Source of the DNA: Desmospora activa DSM 45169
GTDB lineage: Bacteria; Bacillota; Bacilli; Thermoactinomycetales; DSM-45169
NCBI RefSeq assembly: GCF_003046315.1
Contig: NZ_PZZP01000003.1
Span: 124,001 to 188,000 of the forward strand
Direction of reading: 5' to 3'
Length of the DNA: 64,000 nt
The position numbers were made by a program, and so were the translations under genes. A model generated the notes under the pieces. The model searched no databases and was not told the DNA's origin. It saw only the letters and a program-made list of their open reading frames with translations. Shown piece by piece: positions 56,696-64,000 of this stretch. The stretch's first letter is position 1. Each line of letters starts with the position of its first letter.

Positions 56696-57586
56696 TCATT
56701 TTGTACGGATTTTATCAAGTAAAGGAGCTTCCAACCCTCCCAGCATCCGCACCGCGTACACCTGTCGGCAAAATCCGCGTAAGCCGTTTACCACCCTGCG
56801 CGCCAAGGATTCACGGCTAACCAAGCCAAACACCGTCGGCCCGCTTCCGGACATTAACACCCCTTCTGCGCCAAAGGTGTCCATCCGCTCTTTTAGTTTG
56901 CCCACCTGAGGATACGTAGACAGGGTAACCTGCTCCAACACATTGGACAAGTTGGCACAAACCCCTGTAAAATCACGGTGCTCCAATGCGTTTACCATCG
57001 CATCCAGATTGGGTTGATCCCGTTTTTCGGCTAAATCCAAAGCACCGAATACTTCCGCCGTCGACACTCCGTGTTGCGGTTTGGCCAACACCACCCAGCA
57101 AGGAGGTGGAGGAGCAATCGGGGTTAAATGCTCTCCCCGCCCCCGGGCGATCGCGGTTCCCCCTTTTACGCAAAAAGGGACATCCGATCCCAACTCCAAC
57201 CCTAATTGCGCCAGTTCTTCCGTTGACAAACCAAGATTCCACATTTTGTTTAAGCCCTTCAGCGTAGCGGCAGCATCGCTGCTCCCCCCGGCCAATCCCG
57301 CTGCTACCGGGATTTCTTTGTGGATCAAAATTCGCACACCTTTCTTTACAGAAAAGCGTTGTTGAAGCAAGGCGGCAGCGCGATACGCCAGATTTCGATC
57401 ATCAAAAGGAATAAAACCGGAGGTGCTTTCCAGCTGAATCCCTCCGGAAATCTCAGTCAGGTCAATGCGATCCGCCAAGTCGATAGTGGTCATCACCATT
57501 TCTAATTCGTGGTATCCATCCGGTCTTTTATGTAGAACATCCAGTGTTAAATTAATTTTTGCCGGTGCTTTTACGGAGATATCCAA
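56696..57586 (-). CDS. ispE: 4-diphosphocytidyl-2-C-methyl-D-erythritol kinase
   Basis: A 296-residue GHMP kinase of the MEP isoprenoid pathway. [22 protein letters not shown] is the N-terminal substrate motif, [15 protein letters not shown] the ATP-binding GHMP loop and [12 protein letters not shown] the C-terminal motif. It starts at TTG with GGGGGG about six bases upstream. It precedes purR as in B. subtilis. Confidence 0.96.
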   Translation of the reverse strand: MDISVKAPAKINLTLDVLHKRPDGYHELEMVMTTIDLADRIDLTEISGGIQLESTSGFIPFDDRNLAYRAAALLQQRFSVKKGVRILIHKEIPVAAGLAGGSSDAAATLKGLNKMWNLGLSTEELAQLGLELGSDVPFCVKGGTAIARGRGEHLTPIAPPPPCWVVLAKPQHGVSTAEVFGALDLAEKRDQPNLDAMVNALEHRDFTGVCANLSNVLEQVTLSTYPQVGKLKERMDTFGAEGVLMSGSGPTVFGLVSRESLARRVVNGLRGFCRQVYAVRMLGGLEAPLLDKIRTK

Positions 57587-57739
57587 CGCTTGCCCCCCTG
57601 TCTGCCACCCGTGGTCCCTTCTCCATTTTCCTGATTCTCTTTTCCTGAGCGGGAAAAGCTGGCTTTACTATTGTAACATGTGCCCATCCCCCGTAAAAGC
57701 GGAACCGGTGAGAGCAATGGATCGATCCCGAGGTTTTTG

Positions 57740-57828
57740 ATAAACCAATCGCGGGGCAGTCGGAGGTTATCCACTTCCGCTCCATGCACTCCAAAGCACA
57801 AGTCTCACCTCAGTCGCCTCGCTCCCAC
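57740..57828. repeat. Dispersed intergenic repeat, copy 4
   Basis: CAGTCGGAGGTTATCCAC, then TTCCGCTCCATGCACTCC, AAAGCACAAGTCTCACCTCA and GTCGCCTCGCTCCC. It is the clearest single unit of the family. It sits between the sspF terminator and ispE. Confidence 0.75.
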
Positions 57829-57829
57829 C

Positions 57830-57859
57830 AAAAAAGACCGGGGTAGTATACCCCGGTCA
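57830..57859 (-). terminator. Intrinsic terminator of sspF
   Basis: Perfect GACCGGGGTA-TAC-TACCCCGGTC hairpin followed by TTTTTT on the minus strand, 11 bases after the stop codon. Confidence 0.93.
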
Positions 57860-57869
57860 GCCTGTGTCT

Positions 57870-58043
57870 TCATTCCCGTTCGGCCATGCGTTCCTCGGCC
57901 AGCTGAATTGCCCGTTTCACCATGTTACCGGCGTCCCGTGCTTTGATTCCGCCCCAGCCTTCACGTTGAACAACATCATAAAAACCCAGTTCTTTGGCCA
58001 ATTCGACTTTCATGGCTTCCGACATGACACCGCGTCGCGCCAA
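57870..58043 (-). CDS. sspF: Small acid-soluble spore protein SspF type
   Basis: A 57-residue alpha/beta-type SASP-like protein. It begins [20 protein letters not shown], continues [20 protein letters not shown], and ends [17 protein letters not shown]. The last block is the conserved second SASP helix, and the whole aligns with B. subtilis SspF. It starts at TTG with AGGGGG eight bases upstream. A near-consensus SigG promoter lies 37 bases upstream and a strong terminator follows. These proteins coat spore DNA. It lies directly upstream of ispE, the B. subtilis position. Confidence 0.95.
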   Translation of the reverse strand: MARRGVMSEAMKVELAKELGFYDVVQREGWGGIKARDAGNMVKRAIQLAEERMAERE

Positions 58044-58079
58044 GTGGAATTCCCCCTTTGTTCAAACACAGGCTATGCA

Positions 58080-58110
58080 TAGTATGAAGCGTTCCCGTCG
58101 CGGATATCCA
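58080..58110 (-). promoter_or_regulatory. SigG-type promoter of sspF
   Basis: Minus strand: TGGATA (58110-58105), an 18-base spacer and a perfect CATACTA (58086-58080). The SigG consensus is TGMATA-N18-CATACTA. SspF is made in the forespore. Confidence 0.8.
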
Positions 58111-58176
58111 CAGTACCTTCGTCGATATCCGCTGAGCAGCACAGCACAGGCACTTCGCTTTCAAAAATTCTTTCTG

Positions 58177-59217
58177 TTACAGCTCATCAAAGCCGTTGGC
58201 ATCGGATACTTTGGTGTATTGACGAGATTTGCCTTCAAAGAAATCCTGTTTGCCGCTATTGACATCCTCATAGGCGACAATCCAGCGCATCGGGTTTTGG
58301 CGGTAACCGGGGAAAGGCGGTTCCGCTCCCAGTTCCCTCACGCGCTTGTTGGTCATAAAACGAATGTAATCCTCCAGCTCTTTGGGACCGATGCCGGGAA
58401 AACGATCGCCCAGGATATATTGGCCCCATTTGATCTCCAATTCCGCCGCCTGGCGAAAGGTCTCACTGACGAAGGTGCGGGTCTCTTCCGTATCCAATTC
58501 CGGGTGCTCCGCCAGCAACTCTTTAAAAATCTGTACAAACAGGCGCACATGTAGCTGTTCATCCCGGTTGATGTAGTTGATCATGGTGGAGGTGGCCACC
58601 ATTTTCTGGTTACGGGCCAAATTATAGAAAAAGGCAAAACCGGAATAGAAGTTGAGGCCTTCCAAGATGACGTCATACACAATTGATTCCAACAGGGTGC
58701 GGGGAGTGGGGTTGTCCACAAATTCGTCATAGCCCTTGACGATAAAATCGTTCCGCTCCCGCAACACCGCATCGGTCTTCCAATACTCAAAGATCTCGTC
58801 TTGCTCCTGCTTATTCACCAGGGAGGACAATACATAGGAGTAGGATTGGTTGTGAACGACCTCCTGGAAGGAGAGAACCGCCATCAGCGCCGATAAGCTA
58901 GAATCTGTTAAATAATCGGCCACCCGCGAAGAGTAGTCGGTTTGAATCGAATCGAGAAAAGCCAACAATCCGATGATGCGTTTAAAGGCAAAACGCTCAT
59001 CGTCGCTCAGGTCTTTCCACTGCCTTACATCTTCAGCCATGTTGATTTCAAAGGGAGTCCAAAAATGGGCCAGCATATTTTTGTACAACGGATAGGCCCA
59101 AGGGAAACGACAGTCGTCCCAGTTGAGCACATTGGAGGAGCGTCCCCCCACAATGCCGGTACTGGCGTTGGGAGCTGTTACATCGTACAGTTTTCGTTTT
59201 GGCAAATGTACTTCCAT
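58177..59217 (-). CDS. nrdB: Class I ribonucleotide reductase, small subunit
   Basis: A 346-residue radical-generating subunit. All metal ligands are visible: Asp in LAFLDSIQTD, ExxH in FQEVVHNQSYSY, Glu in ILEGLNFYSG and ExxH in NRDEQLHVRL. The radical tyrosine is in the NQSYSY segment. The C-terminus (KVSDANGFDEL) is the tail that docks into NrdA. No nrdI or nrdH is adjacent, which favours class Ia over Ib. ATG 59217 lies 16 bases after nrdA. Confidence 0.95.
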   Translation of the reverse strand: MEVHLPKRKLYDVTAPNASTGIVGGRSSNVLNWDDCRFPWAYPLYKNMLAHFWTPFEINMAEDVRQWKDLSDDERFAFKRIIGLLAFLDSIQTDYSSRVADYLTDSSLSALMAVLSFQEVVHNQSYSYVLSSLVNKQEQDEIFEYWKTDAVLRERNDFIVKGYDEFVDNPTPRTLLESIVYDVILEGLNFYSGFAFFYNLARNQKMVATSTMINYINRDEQLHVRLFVQIFKELLAEHPELDTEETRTFVSETFRQAAELEIKWGQYILGDRFPGIGPKELEDYIRFMTNKRVRELGAEPPFPGYRQNPMRWIVAYEDVNSGKQDFFEGKSRQYTKVSDANGFDEL

Positions 59218-59233
59218 CGTTTTTTCTCCTTTC

Positions 59234-61474
59234 TTAGGATGAGCAGCTTTCACAATCCTCATAGTCCGACGAAGTGGAACGGGTGTAATACGTCGTCTTC
59301 ACACCGGATTGCCAGGCAAACAGATGAAGCTCCAACAATTTCTTCGCTTTGATGTCGTTTTTGACATACAGGTTAAAGGATTGGGATTGATCGATATGAC
59401 GCTGACGAGCCACCAGTTGGCGAATGCTCCAACGGGGGTCGATTTCATAAGCGGATTTATAGATCCAGGCCGTTTGTGGATTGAGATCGGGTGCGGTTAC
59501 CGGAATCTTATAGTTTTTCTTCTCTTCGCTGTATGCCTGGCGGAACACCGGATCGATGGAGGCCGTGCTGCCAGCGATAACCGAGGTGCTGGCGTTGGGG
59601 GCAACCGCCAGTAGATAGCCGTTGCGCAAACCATGCTCATGAACGTCATCCGCCAATTGACGCCAACGGGGGTTGGTATAATCGCGCCGTTCAAACCAAG
59701 CTCCCGAATCCCACTCACTGCCTGCAAACAACGGATACGATCCTTTTTCCTGCGCCAGCTCCATGGAGGAGCGAATCGTCAGGTACGCGATCTCTTCATA
59801 CAATTCGTCCGCCAATTGGATCGCCTCGTCCGACTCCCACGGAATCCCTTTAAGGGCTAGCAGATGATGCCAACCAAAGGTACCCAATCCCACTGCACGG
59901 TAGCGTTGGTTGGTGCGGCTGGCTTGCAGCACTTCAATCTGATTTAAGTCGATCACATTGTCCAACATCCGCACCTGAATCGGAATCAACCGCTCCAATA
60001 CTCCATCCGGCACCGCCCGGCCAAGATTGACCGACGACAAATTGCAGACGACAAAATCGCCGGGCTCCTTGGTGATCACGATCTTTCCGTCTTCCAGCTG
60101 CTCTTCGATCACCACCGTTGGGGACTGGTTTTGGGTGATCTCGGTGCACAGATTAGAGGAATAAATCATGCCCTGATGTTTATTGGGATTTTCGCGGTTG
60201 ACTTCATCCCGGTAAAACAGATATGGTGTTCCCGTTTCCAGCTGGGAAATCAGAATCCGCTTCATCACTTCAATCGCCGGCACTTTTTGCTTGGAGAGTC
60301 CAGGGTGGTTGACACAAGCCGCATAGCGTTGGCGGAAGGTTCCCTCTCCCCGCTTTTCATCGAAACTATCCTCCAAGGACCAGCCCATCACTTGCCGCAC
60401 TTCATGAGGGTCAAACAGATACCAATCCCCGCGCTCCTCCACCGTTTCCATAAACAGATCGGGAATACAAACACCGGTAAAGAGATCATGGGTACGCAGG
60501 CGTTCATCCCCGTTGTTCAGTTTGGCGTCCAGGAAAGAGAAGATATCCCGATGCCACACATCCAGATAAACAGCGATGGAACCCTGCCGCTGCCCCAGCT
60601 GATCCACACTGACCGCCGTGTTGTTCAACTGTTTCATCCAAGGGAGCACACCGGAGGAGATTCCTTTAAAGCCGCGAATATCGCTGCCACGGGCACGGAT
60701 TTTGCCCAGATAAACCCCCAATCCGCCTCCGCCTTTGGACAAGGTAGCCACATCGGTATTGGTATCGTAAATGCCGCGCAACGAATCATCGACGGTATCG
60801 ATAAAGCAGGAAGACAGCTGACCAAAGGTTTTGCCGGCGTTGGCCAGGGTGGGAGTGGCGACAGTCATATAAAGATTGCTTAAGGCCCAATACGCTTCCC
60901 GCACCCGCTCCGCTCGCTCACGCTCCGGTTCATGTACCATCAACACCATCGCGATCACCATCAACCGTTCTTGTGGCAGTTCCATCACCGCTCCATCGTG
61001 GGAGCGGGCCAAATATCGATCCGCCAAAGTACGTAACCCTATATATGTAAACAGCTGGTCCTTTTCCGGTCGAATCTCCCGGCCAAAGCGGTCAATCTCC
61101 TCCCTGGAGTATTTCTCCATCAACACGGGTGAGTAAATCCCCTTCTCTGTCAACTGGTGGATCATTTCCGCAAACGGCCCATAGGTGCTGTCTACGGACT
61201 CATATCCGCGGTTGCTGGCCGCCTGTCGATAGAGATAACCGACAAATAGACGAGAGGCCACATAGGTCCAGTCAGGCGTTTCTCGTCCAATCTCCTCCAA
61301 TGCGTGCAGGATCAACCGTTGTGTCCAATCTTCCTGCTCCAAATCTTGTAAAGCCAGCCGTTCTGCCTTTTCCATAAATGCATCGGCTGCCAACGCGGGA
61401 AAATCGCCTAAAATACGGCGAACCTCCTCTAATCGCGCCTGTGCCGTCTCTTCTGTCACCGATAATGTCGCCAT
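59234..61474 (-). CDS. nrdA: Class I ribonucleotide reductase, large subunit
   Basis: A 746-residue catalytic subunit that reduces ribonucleoside diphosphates. Active-site cysteines are in QLSSCFIDTVDDS, SNLCTEI (with the catalytic Glu) and FVVCNLSSVNLGR; the redox pair is the C-terminal CESC. The N-terminus has no recognisable ATP-cone, so overall activity inhibition by dATP may be absent. ATG 61474 has AAAGGTGG upstream. The leader carries a cobalamin riboswitch and an NrdR box. The operon is inserted between veg and sspF. Confidence 0.95.
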   Translation of the reverse strand: MATLSVTEETAQARLEEVRRILGDFPALAADAFMEKAERLALQDLEQEDWTQRLILHALEEIGRETPDWTYVASRLFVGYLYRQAASNRGYESVDSTYGPFAEMIHQLTEKGIYSPVLMEKYSREEIDRFGREIRPEKDQLFTYIGLRTLADRYLARSHDGAVMELPQERLMVIAMVLMVHEPERERAERVREAYWALSNLYMTVATPTLANAGKTFGQLSSCFIDTVDDSLRGIYDTNTDVATLSKGGGGLGVYLGKIRARGSDIRGFKGISSGVLPWMKQLNNTAVSVDQLGQRQGSIAVYLDVWHRDIFSFLDAKLNNGDERLRTHDLFTGVCIPDLFMETVEERGDWYLFDPHEVRQVMGWSLEDSFDEKRGEGTFRQRYAACVNHPGLSKQKVPAIEVMKRILISQLETGTPYLFYRDEVNRENPNKHQGMIYSSNLCTEITQNQSPTVVIEEQLEDGKIVITKEPGDFVVCNLSSVNLGRAVPDGVLERLIPIQVRMLDNVIDLNQIEVLQASRTNQRYRAVGLGTFGWHHLLALKGIPWESDEAIQLADELYEEIAYLTIRSSMELAQEKGSYPLFAGSEWDSGAWFERRDYTNPRWRQLADDVHEHGLRNGYLLAVAPNASTSVIAGSTASIDPVFRQAYSEEKKNYKIPVTAPDLNPQTAWIYKSAYEIDPRWSIRQLVARQRHIDQSQSFNLYVKNDIKAKKLLELHLFAWQSGVKTTYYTRSTSSDYEDCESCSS

Positions 61475-61512
61475 ACGGCAGACCACCTTTCAGCATAAAA
61501 TCCCAGGCCAAT

Positions 61513-61620
61513 AAAAAAACCCTTGCCGGGGCGAGAGGATAAACGACCGTGATGAAAGAGGCATCCCTCCTGCCCAAAGACAGAAAGCTGCCGCAAGACC
61601 ACTATATCTTAGTGGCTCTC
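61513..61620 (-). promoter_or_regulatory. Probable expression platform of the nrdAB riboswitch
   Basis: Between the aptamer and nrdA the transcript contains CTTGCGGC (near 61588), which can pair with GCCCCGGCAAG (61534-61524), directly followed by GGGTTTTTTTATT. This looks like an intrinsic terminator ending at the T-run 61519-61513, 38 bases before nrdA. The alternative pairing was not worked out. Confidence 0.55.
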
Positions 61621-61665
61621 ATCGCTGTCGTTCCCATTCTCAATCCCCGAAGAATGAAAAGCGCG

Positions 61666-61836
61666 AGTGGGAGGGGTAGGTCTACTGGCTTATGCATCCT
61701 TCTACACCGAGCCTTCCCACACCCTTGATCGCTTGATCGATAGGTGCAGTGGCACATTCGGTTCGTCCGCAATAACAGTTGCGAGGACAGCCCCGGATTT
61801 ACACCGGGTTCCCTTTTCGCCCCGAGGGCACCCACT
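61666..61836 (-). ncRNA. Cobalamin (B12) riboswitch aptamer
   Basis: Read on the minus strand, P1 is AGTGGG (61836-61831) paired with CCCACT (61671-61666). Inside are the conserved blocks in order: GGGAACCCGGTGTAAATCCG, then GGGCTGTCCTCGCAACTGT, GCCACTG, GGGAAGGC, and GATGCATAAGCCAGTAGACC. This is the AdoCbl aptamer layout. It stands in the leader of nrdAB, genes for a B12-independent reductase. Confidence 0.93.
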
Positions 61837-61837
61837 T

Positions 61838-61853
61838 CCACAATATATAGTGT
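61838..61853 (-). promoter_or_regulatory. NrdR box
   Basis: ACACTATATATTGTGG matches the NrdR consensus acaCwATATATwGtgt at 15 of 16 positions. It lies immediately upstream of the aptamer, overlapping the expected -10 (TATATT at 61847-61842). A weak second copy, ACCATACATCTTGGTG, is at about 61885-61870, roughly three helical turns away, the usual spacing for paired NrdR boxes. Confidence 0.7.
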
Positions 61854-61917
61854 TTTATCATCGTGATATCACCAAGATGTATGGTACTATCCTATCTCAT
61901 TTTTTTGGACAACGCAA

Positions 61918-61950
61918 TAAAAAAATCCGAGCCTATTATCGGTTCGGATT
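61918..61950 (-). terminator. Intrinsic terminator of veg
   Basis: AATCCGAA and CTCGGATT pair across a short loop and are followed by TTTTTTATT on the minus strand. A second perfect 11-base-pair hairpin (AATAGAACACA/TGTGTTCTATT, 61963-61988) overlaps the veg stop codon. Confidence 0.8.
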
Positions 61951-61984
61951 ACGAATAAGAACGAATAGAACACATTACTGTGTT

Positions 61985-62266
61985 CTATTGCGGGTTTTTC
62001 ACATATTTGACAGGAATTTGACCCTCATCTTGAAATACGGTCAGCTCCACCGTCTCCGTCAGGATATCGGCATAGCTGTATGAGACTCGTTCAAAAGAGT
62101 GTTGTTCTTCGTCCAATTTGACAATAAACACGGAGGGGTAAGTCTCTTCCAATACTCCGCTTCGTTCAATGGTCTTTCGACGTCCGCTGTTGGCTTTGAG
62201 ACGAATTTTTTGTCCGATGTAACCTTCCAACGTCCGTTTTATCTCAGATAGTGCATTCCTACCCAT
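61985..62266 (-). CDS. veg: Veg protein (biofilm-related, vegetative)
   Basis: A 93-residue protein highly similar to B. subtilis Veg: [71 protein letters not shown]. Veg is abundant and promotes biofilm gene expression in B. subtilis. ATG 62266 has GAGGTGG upstream. Two consensus-like SigA promoters precede it. Confidence 0.96.
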   Translation of the reverse strand: MGRNALSEIKRTLEGYIGQKIRLKANSGRRKTIERSGVLEETYPSVFIVKLDEEQHSFERVSYSYADILTETVELTVFQDEGQIPVKYVKNPQ

Positions 62267-62293
62267 TACAATCGACCACCTCACTCAGGTACT

Positions 62294-62359
62294 ATTGTAC
62301 CACGGGAGGTTAACTTTGTCAAAAGTTGAATTATAGCAGTGAGACAACCCAGCTGTCAA
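62294..62359 (-). promoter_or_regulatory. Tandem SigA promoters of veg
   Basis: Upstream promoter: TTGACA (62359-62354), 18 bases, TATAAT (62335-62330). Downstream promoter: TTGACA (62322-62317), 17 bases, TACAAT (62299-62294). Both are on the minus strand, the nearer one 27 bases before the start codon. B. subtilis veg is likewise known for strong tandem promoters. Confidence 0.88.
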
Positions 62360-62455
62360 CGGGTTTTTTTGCCGAAATACGGCGGAATAACCGCTGTATA
62401 ATTAAGGCAAGTTTATTACATTTTCGTAAGGAAGGGTTTATAAGTCTCTATGCTC

Positions 62456-62929
62456 TCATTTTGTAAAGCGGTCAGCCACTGAACTGGCGGCATAGGCATC
62501 CGGCTTAATCTTGGCCGTATAGCCCACCGCGGTAACCCATCCGACCACTTCCTGAATCAATTTGCGCGTTTCCCCTTTACGCCCCACATCCAGATGGATT
62601 TCTACCGGTAACTCCATCGAAGCGCCCACAAATCCCTTTTCCTTCAATCGGTCCATACATGCCAGACTGTATTCTGTCTCTTTATAGATGCGATAACGCA
62701 AATCCAGGATGGGTCGGCTGCGCTGCTTGGCGTAAAAGAAAAGCGCTCCTTTTCCCACCCGATGCACAATGATGGCCGTAACAAATAGCGTGCCACGATG
62801 GCTGGTTTGCGAATCGGTCCCTATCACCATTTTATATTGGGCAGATCGGTCTCCTTCGATGAAAGCATAGATGGCAGCGATCATCTCATCCAGTCCAATC
62901 CGTCCTTTTCGCGGATGGATAAAGTTCAT
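62456..62929 (-). CDS. YkuK-family ribonuclease H-like protein
   Basis: A 157-residue protein of the DUF458/YkuK family with an RNase H-like fold: VIGTDSQTSHRGTLFVTAIIVHRVGKGALFF forms the first strands with the acidic site, and the C-terminal VEIHLDVGRKGETRKLIQEVVGWVTAVGYTAKIKPDAYAAS is family-typical. Its activity is unknown. It occupies the slot between rsmA and veg where B. subtilis has the sporulation protease gene yabG. Confidence 0.85.
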   Translation of the reverse strand: MNFIHPRKGRIGLDEMIAAIYAFIEGDRSAQYKMVIGTDSQTSHRGTLFVTAIIVHRVGKGALFFYAKQRSRPILDLRYRIYKETEYSLACMDRLKEKGFVGASMELPVEIHLDVGRKGETRKLIQEVVGWVTAVGYTAKIKPDAYAASSVADRFTK

Positions 62930-62979
62930 CGGTTCCCTCCAGGATGGCCCCTGCGTTCCAGTTGCCAGTTCTATCCTGC

Positions 62980-63864
62980 TTATGATATACGGGGAAACAC
63001 TTGTTCATCCAAGCGGTTGGCTAAACGGGCGAATTCTTCCAGTGACAAGGTCTCCCCTCGACGCTGTGGATCGATGCCTGACGCAGTCATGGCCTCTATC
63101 AGTGGTGCTTTTTCCCGACGGTTGGACAAAAGAGAGGACAAGGCATTGGAAAGCGTTTTGCGCCGTTGGTTGAAGGCAGCACGTATGATGCGGAAAAACA
63201 GCTCCTCGTTATTTACCTGGACCGGAGGGCGGTGACGCACTTTTAGTCGTATAACAGCTGAATCCACCTGCGGTCGGGGAACAAAAACATGGGACGGTAC
63301 GCGACACACCCACTCCGGTTCCGTATAATAGCGAACCGCAACTGTAATCGATCCGTACGCCTTTGTTCCCGGTTCCGCCGTCAGCCGTTCCGCCACTTCC
63401 TTTTGGATCATCACAACGATATTGTTTAAGGGCAGTTTCTGCTCCAACAGCCGCATCAAAATCGGTGAAGTGATGTAATAGGGAAGATTGGCCACAACAC
63501 TAGGGCGAGTCCCTTCCCCCAACTCGTCCCGAATGAGGGCCGCCAAATCCACTTTCAGCGCATCGCCGTGCACAATGGAAACATGGGCTTGGTCGACAAA
63601 CAGTTCTTGTAACACAGGCACCAAGCGTTGATCCAGCTCCACCGCCACCACGCGAGTCGCTTCCATCGCCAATCGCTGTGTCAGGGCGCCAATCCCCGGC
63701 CCGATTTCCAACACCCCGGAGCTGTGATTCAATTCTGCCGCTTCAATCATTCGGTCCAATACACGCTGATCGGTGAGGAAATTTTGGCCGAGGCTCTTTT
63801 TTAGCTGAATGCCGTGACGGGCTAGGATATCACGGGTTTGCGCAGTGATCCAGTTGGCGGTCAT
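62980..63864 (-). CDS. rsmA: 16S rRNA dimethyladenosine transferase
   Basis: A 294-residue KsgA that dimethylates A1518 and A1519 of 16S rRNA using SAM. Motifs: KSLGQNFLTD at the N-terminus, the SAM loop VLEIGPGIGALTQRL, and the catalytic NLPYYITSPIL. The C-terminal helical domain follows. Its start overlaps the rnmV 3' end by 35 bases. Confidence 0.97.
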   Translation of the reverse strand: MTANWITAQTRDILARHGIQLKKSLGQNFLTDQRVLDRMIEAAELNHSSGVLEIGPGIGALTQRLAMEATRVVAVELDQRLVPVLQELFVDQAHVSIVHGDALKVDLAALIRDELGEGTRPSVVANLPYYITSPILMRLLEQKLPLNNIVVMIQKEVAERLTAEPGTKAYGSITVAVRYYTEPEWVCRVPSHVFVPRPQVDSAVIRLKVRHRPPVQVNNEELFFRIIRAAFNQRRKTLSNALSSLLSNRREKAPLIEAMTASGIDPQRRGETLSLEEFARLANRLDEQVFPRIS

Positions 63865-64000
63865 CCGCCTCCCTCCCTTCCACCTGTTTTAAGGCGGTTT
63901 CAAATTCTTCTCGGGTGATACGTAGGAGGTGAAGGCGTTTAAAAAATTGCTGACTATTGGCATACCCGATCCCTAATGTCCGACTGAGCGCCAGTCGCCG
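63830..64000 (-). CDS. rnmV: Ribonuclease M5, C-terminal part
   Basis: The last 56 codons of a gene that enters from the right edge. The visible sequence RRLALSRTLGIGYANSQQFF and KRLHLLRITREEFETAL matches the C-terminal domain of RNase M5, which matures 5S rRNA. It then runs into rsmA and stops at 63832-63830. The TOPRIM catalytic domain lies outside the window. rnmV-rsmA is the conserved order in Bacillales. Confidence 0.88.
   Translation of the reverse strand, partial: RRLALSRTLGIGYANSQQFFKRLHLLRITREEFETALKQVEGREADDRQLDHCANP

Overview
The window is a stretch of a Gram-positive, endospore-forming chromosome of moderate GC. It carries spoIIE, spoVT, spoVG, yabP, yabQ, a spoVB-type flippase, fin, sspF, initiator and elongator Met-tRNAs, and a gene order that is largely the Bacillus subtilis rnmV-to-lysS neighbourhood. 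Gene content and order (nrdAB between veg and sspF, hup next to rqcP, a PrsA-like foldase between mfd and spoVT, an M14 peptidase beside ftsH) fit a Bacillales relative such as Thermoactinomycetaceae. The family name is an inference; the order-level placement is well supported. Almost everything from 13.9 kb onward lies on the minus strand, so transcription runs right to left.

Region 1 (1-8.7 kb) is accessory. At the left edge is part of a Tad/Flp pilus locus: a CpaF-like start, cpaE/tadZ, cpaB/rcpC and a minimal prepilin peptidase, in clearly AT-rich DNA. Next to it is a four-gene cluster: type I signal peptidase, Yip1 membrane protein, a large protein, and a duplicated-domain protein that may be its immunity factor. 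The large protein begins with an Flp-pilin-type cleavage motif (G/ASTVEY) and ends in a predicted restriction-endonuclease-fold toxin domain. This pilin-signal toxin beside a Tad apparatus is the most novel item in the window.

Region 2 (8.7-13.9 kb) holds gamma-glutamyltransferase, a secreted glycerophosphodiester phosphodiesterase and oligoendopeptidase F. Region 3 (13.9-21.7 kb) is lysS, dusB, folK-folB-folP, pabA, cysK and hslO. Region 4 (21.9-33.6 kb) is coaX, an inserted M14 carboxypeptidase, ftsH, hpt, tilS, a seven-copy 40-bp tandem repeat where B. subtilis has yabS/yabT, spoIIE with a Spo0A-type promoter, a DUF402 protein and the two Met-tRNAs. Region 5 (33.6-47.8 kb) is namZ, ktrB, divIC, yabQ, yabP, rqcP, hup, mazG, a spoVB-type flippase, spoVT, prsA, mfd and fin. 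Region 6 (48-51 kb) is a divergent eutC/eutB-like pair inserted between fin and pth. Region 7 (51.4-64 kb) is the L25/Ctc gene, prs, glmU, spoVG, ridA, purR, ispE, sspF, nrdAB, veg, a YkuK-like gene, rsmA and the 3' end of rnmV.

Regulatory signals that can be read directly include a cobalamin riboswitch plus an NrdR box ahead of nrdAB, tandem SigA promoters for veg, a SigH-type promoter for spoVG, SigG-type promoters for sspF and perhaps spoVT, a wide-spaced SigA promoter with a 0A-like box for spoIIE, and many intrinsic terminators. Two families of short dispersed intergenic repeats also recur.
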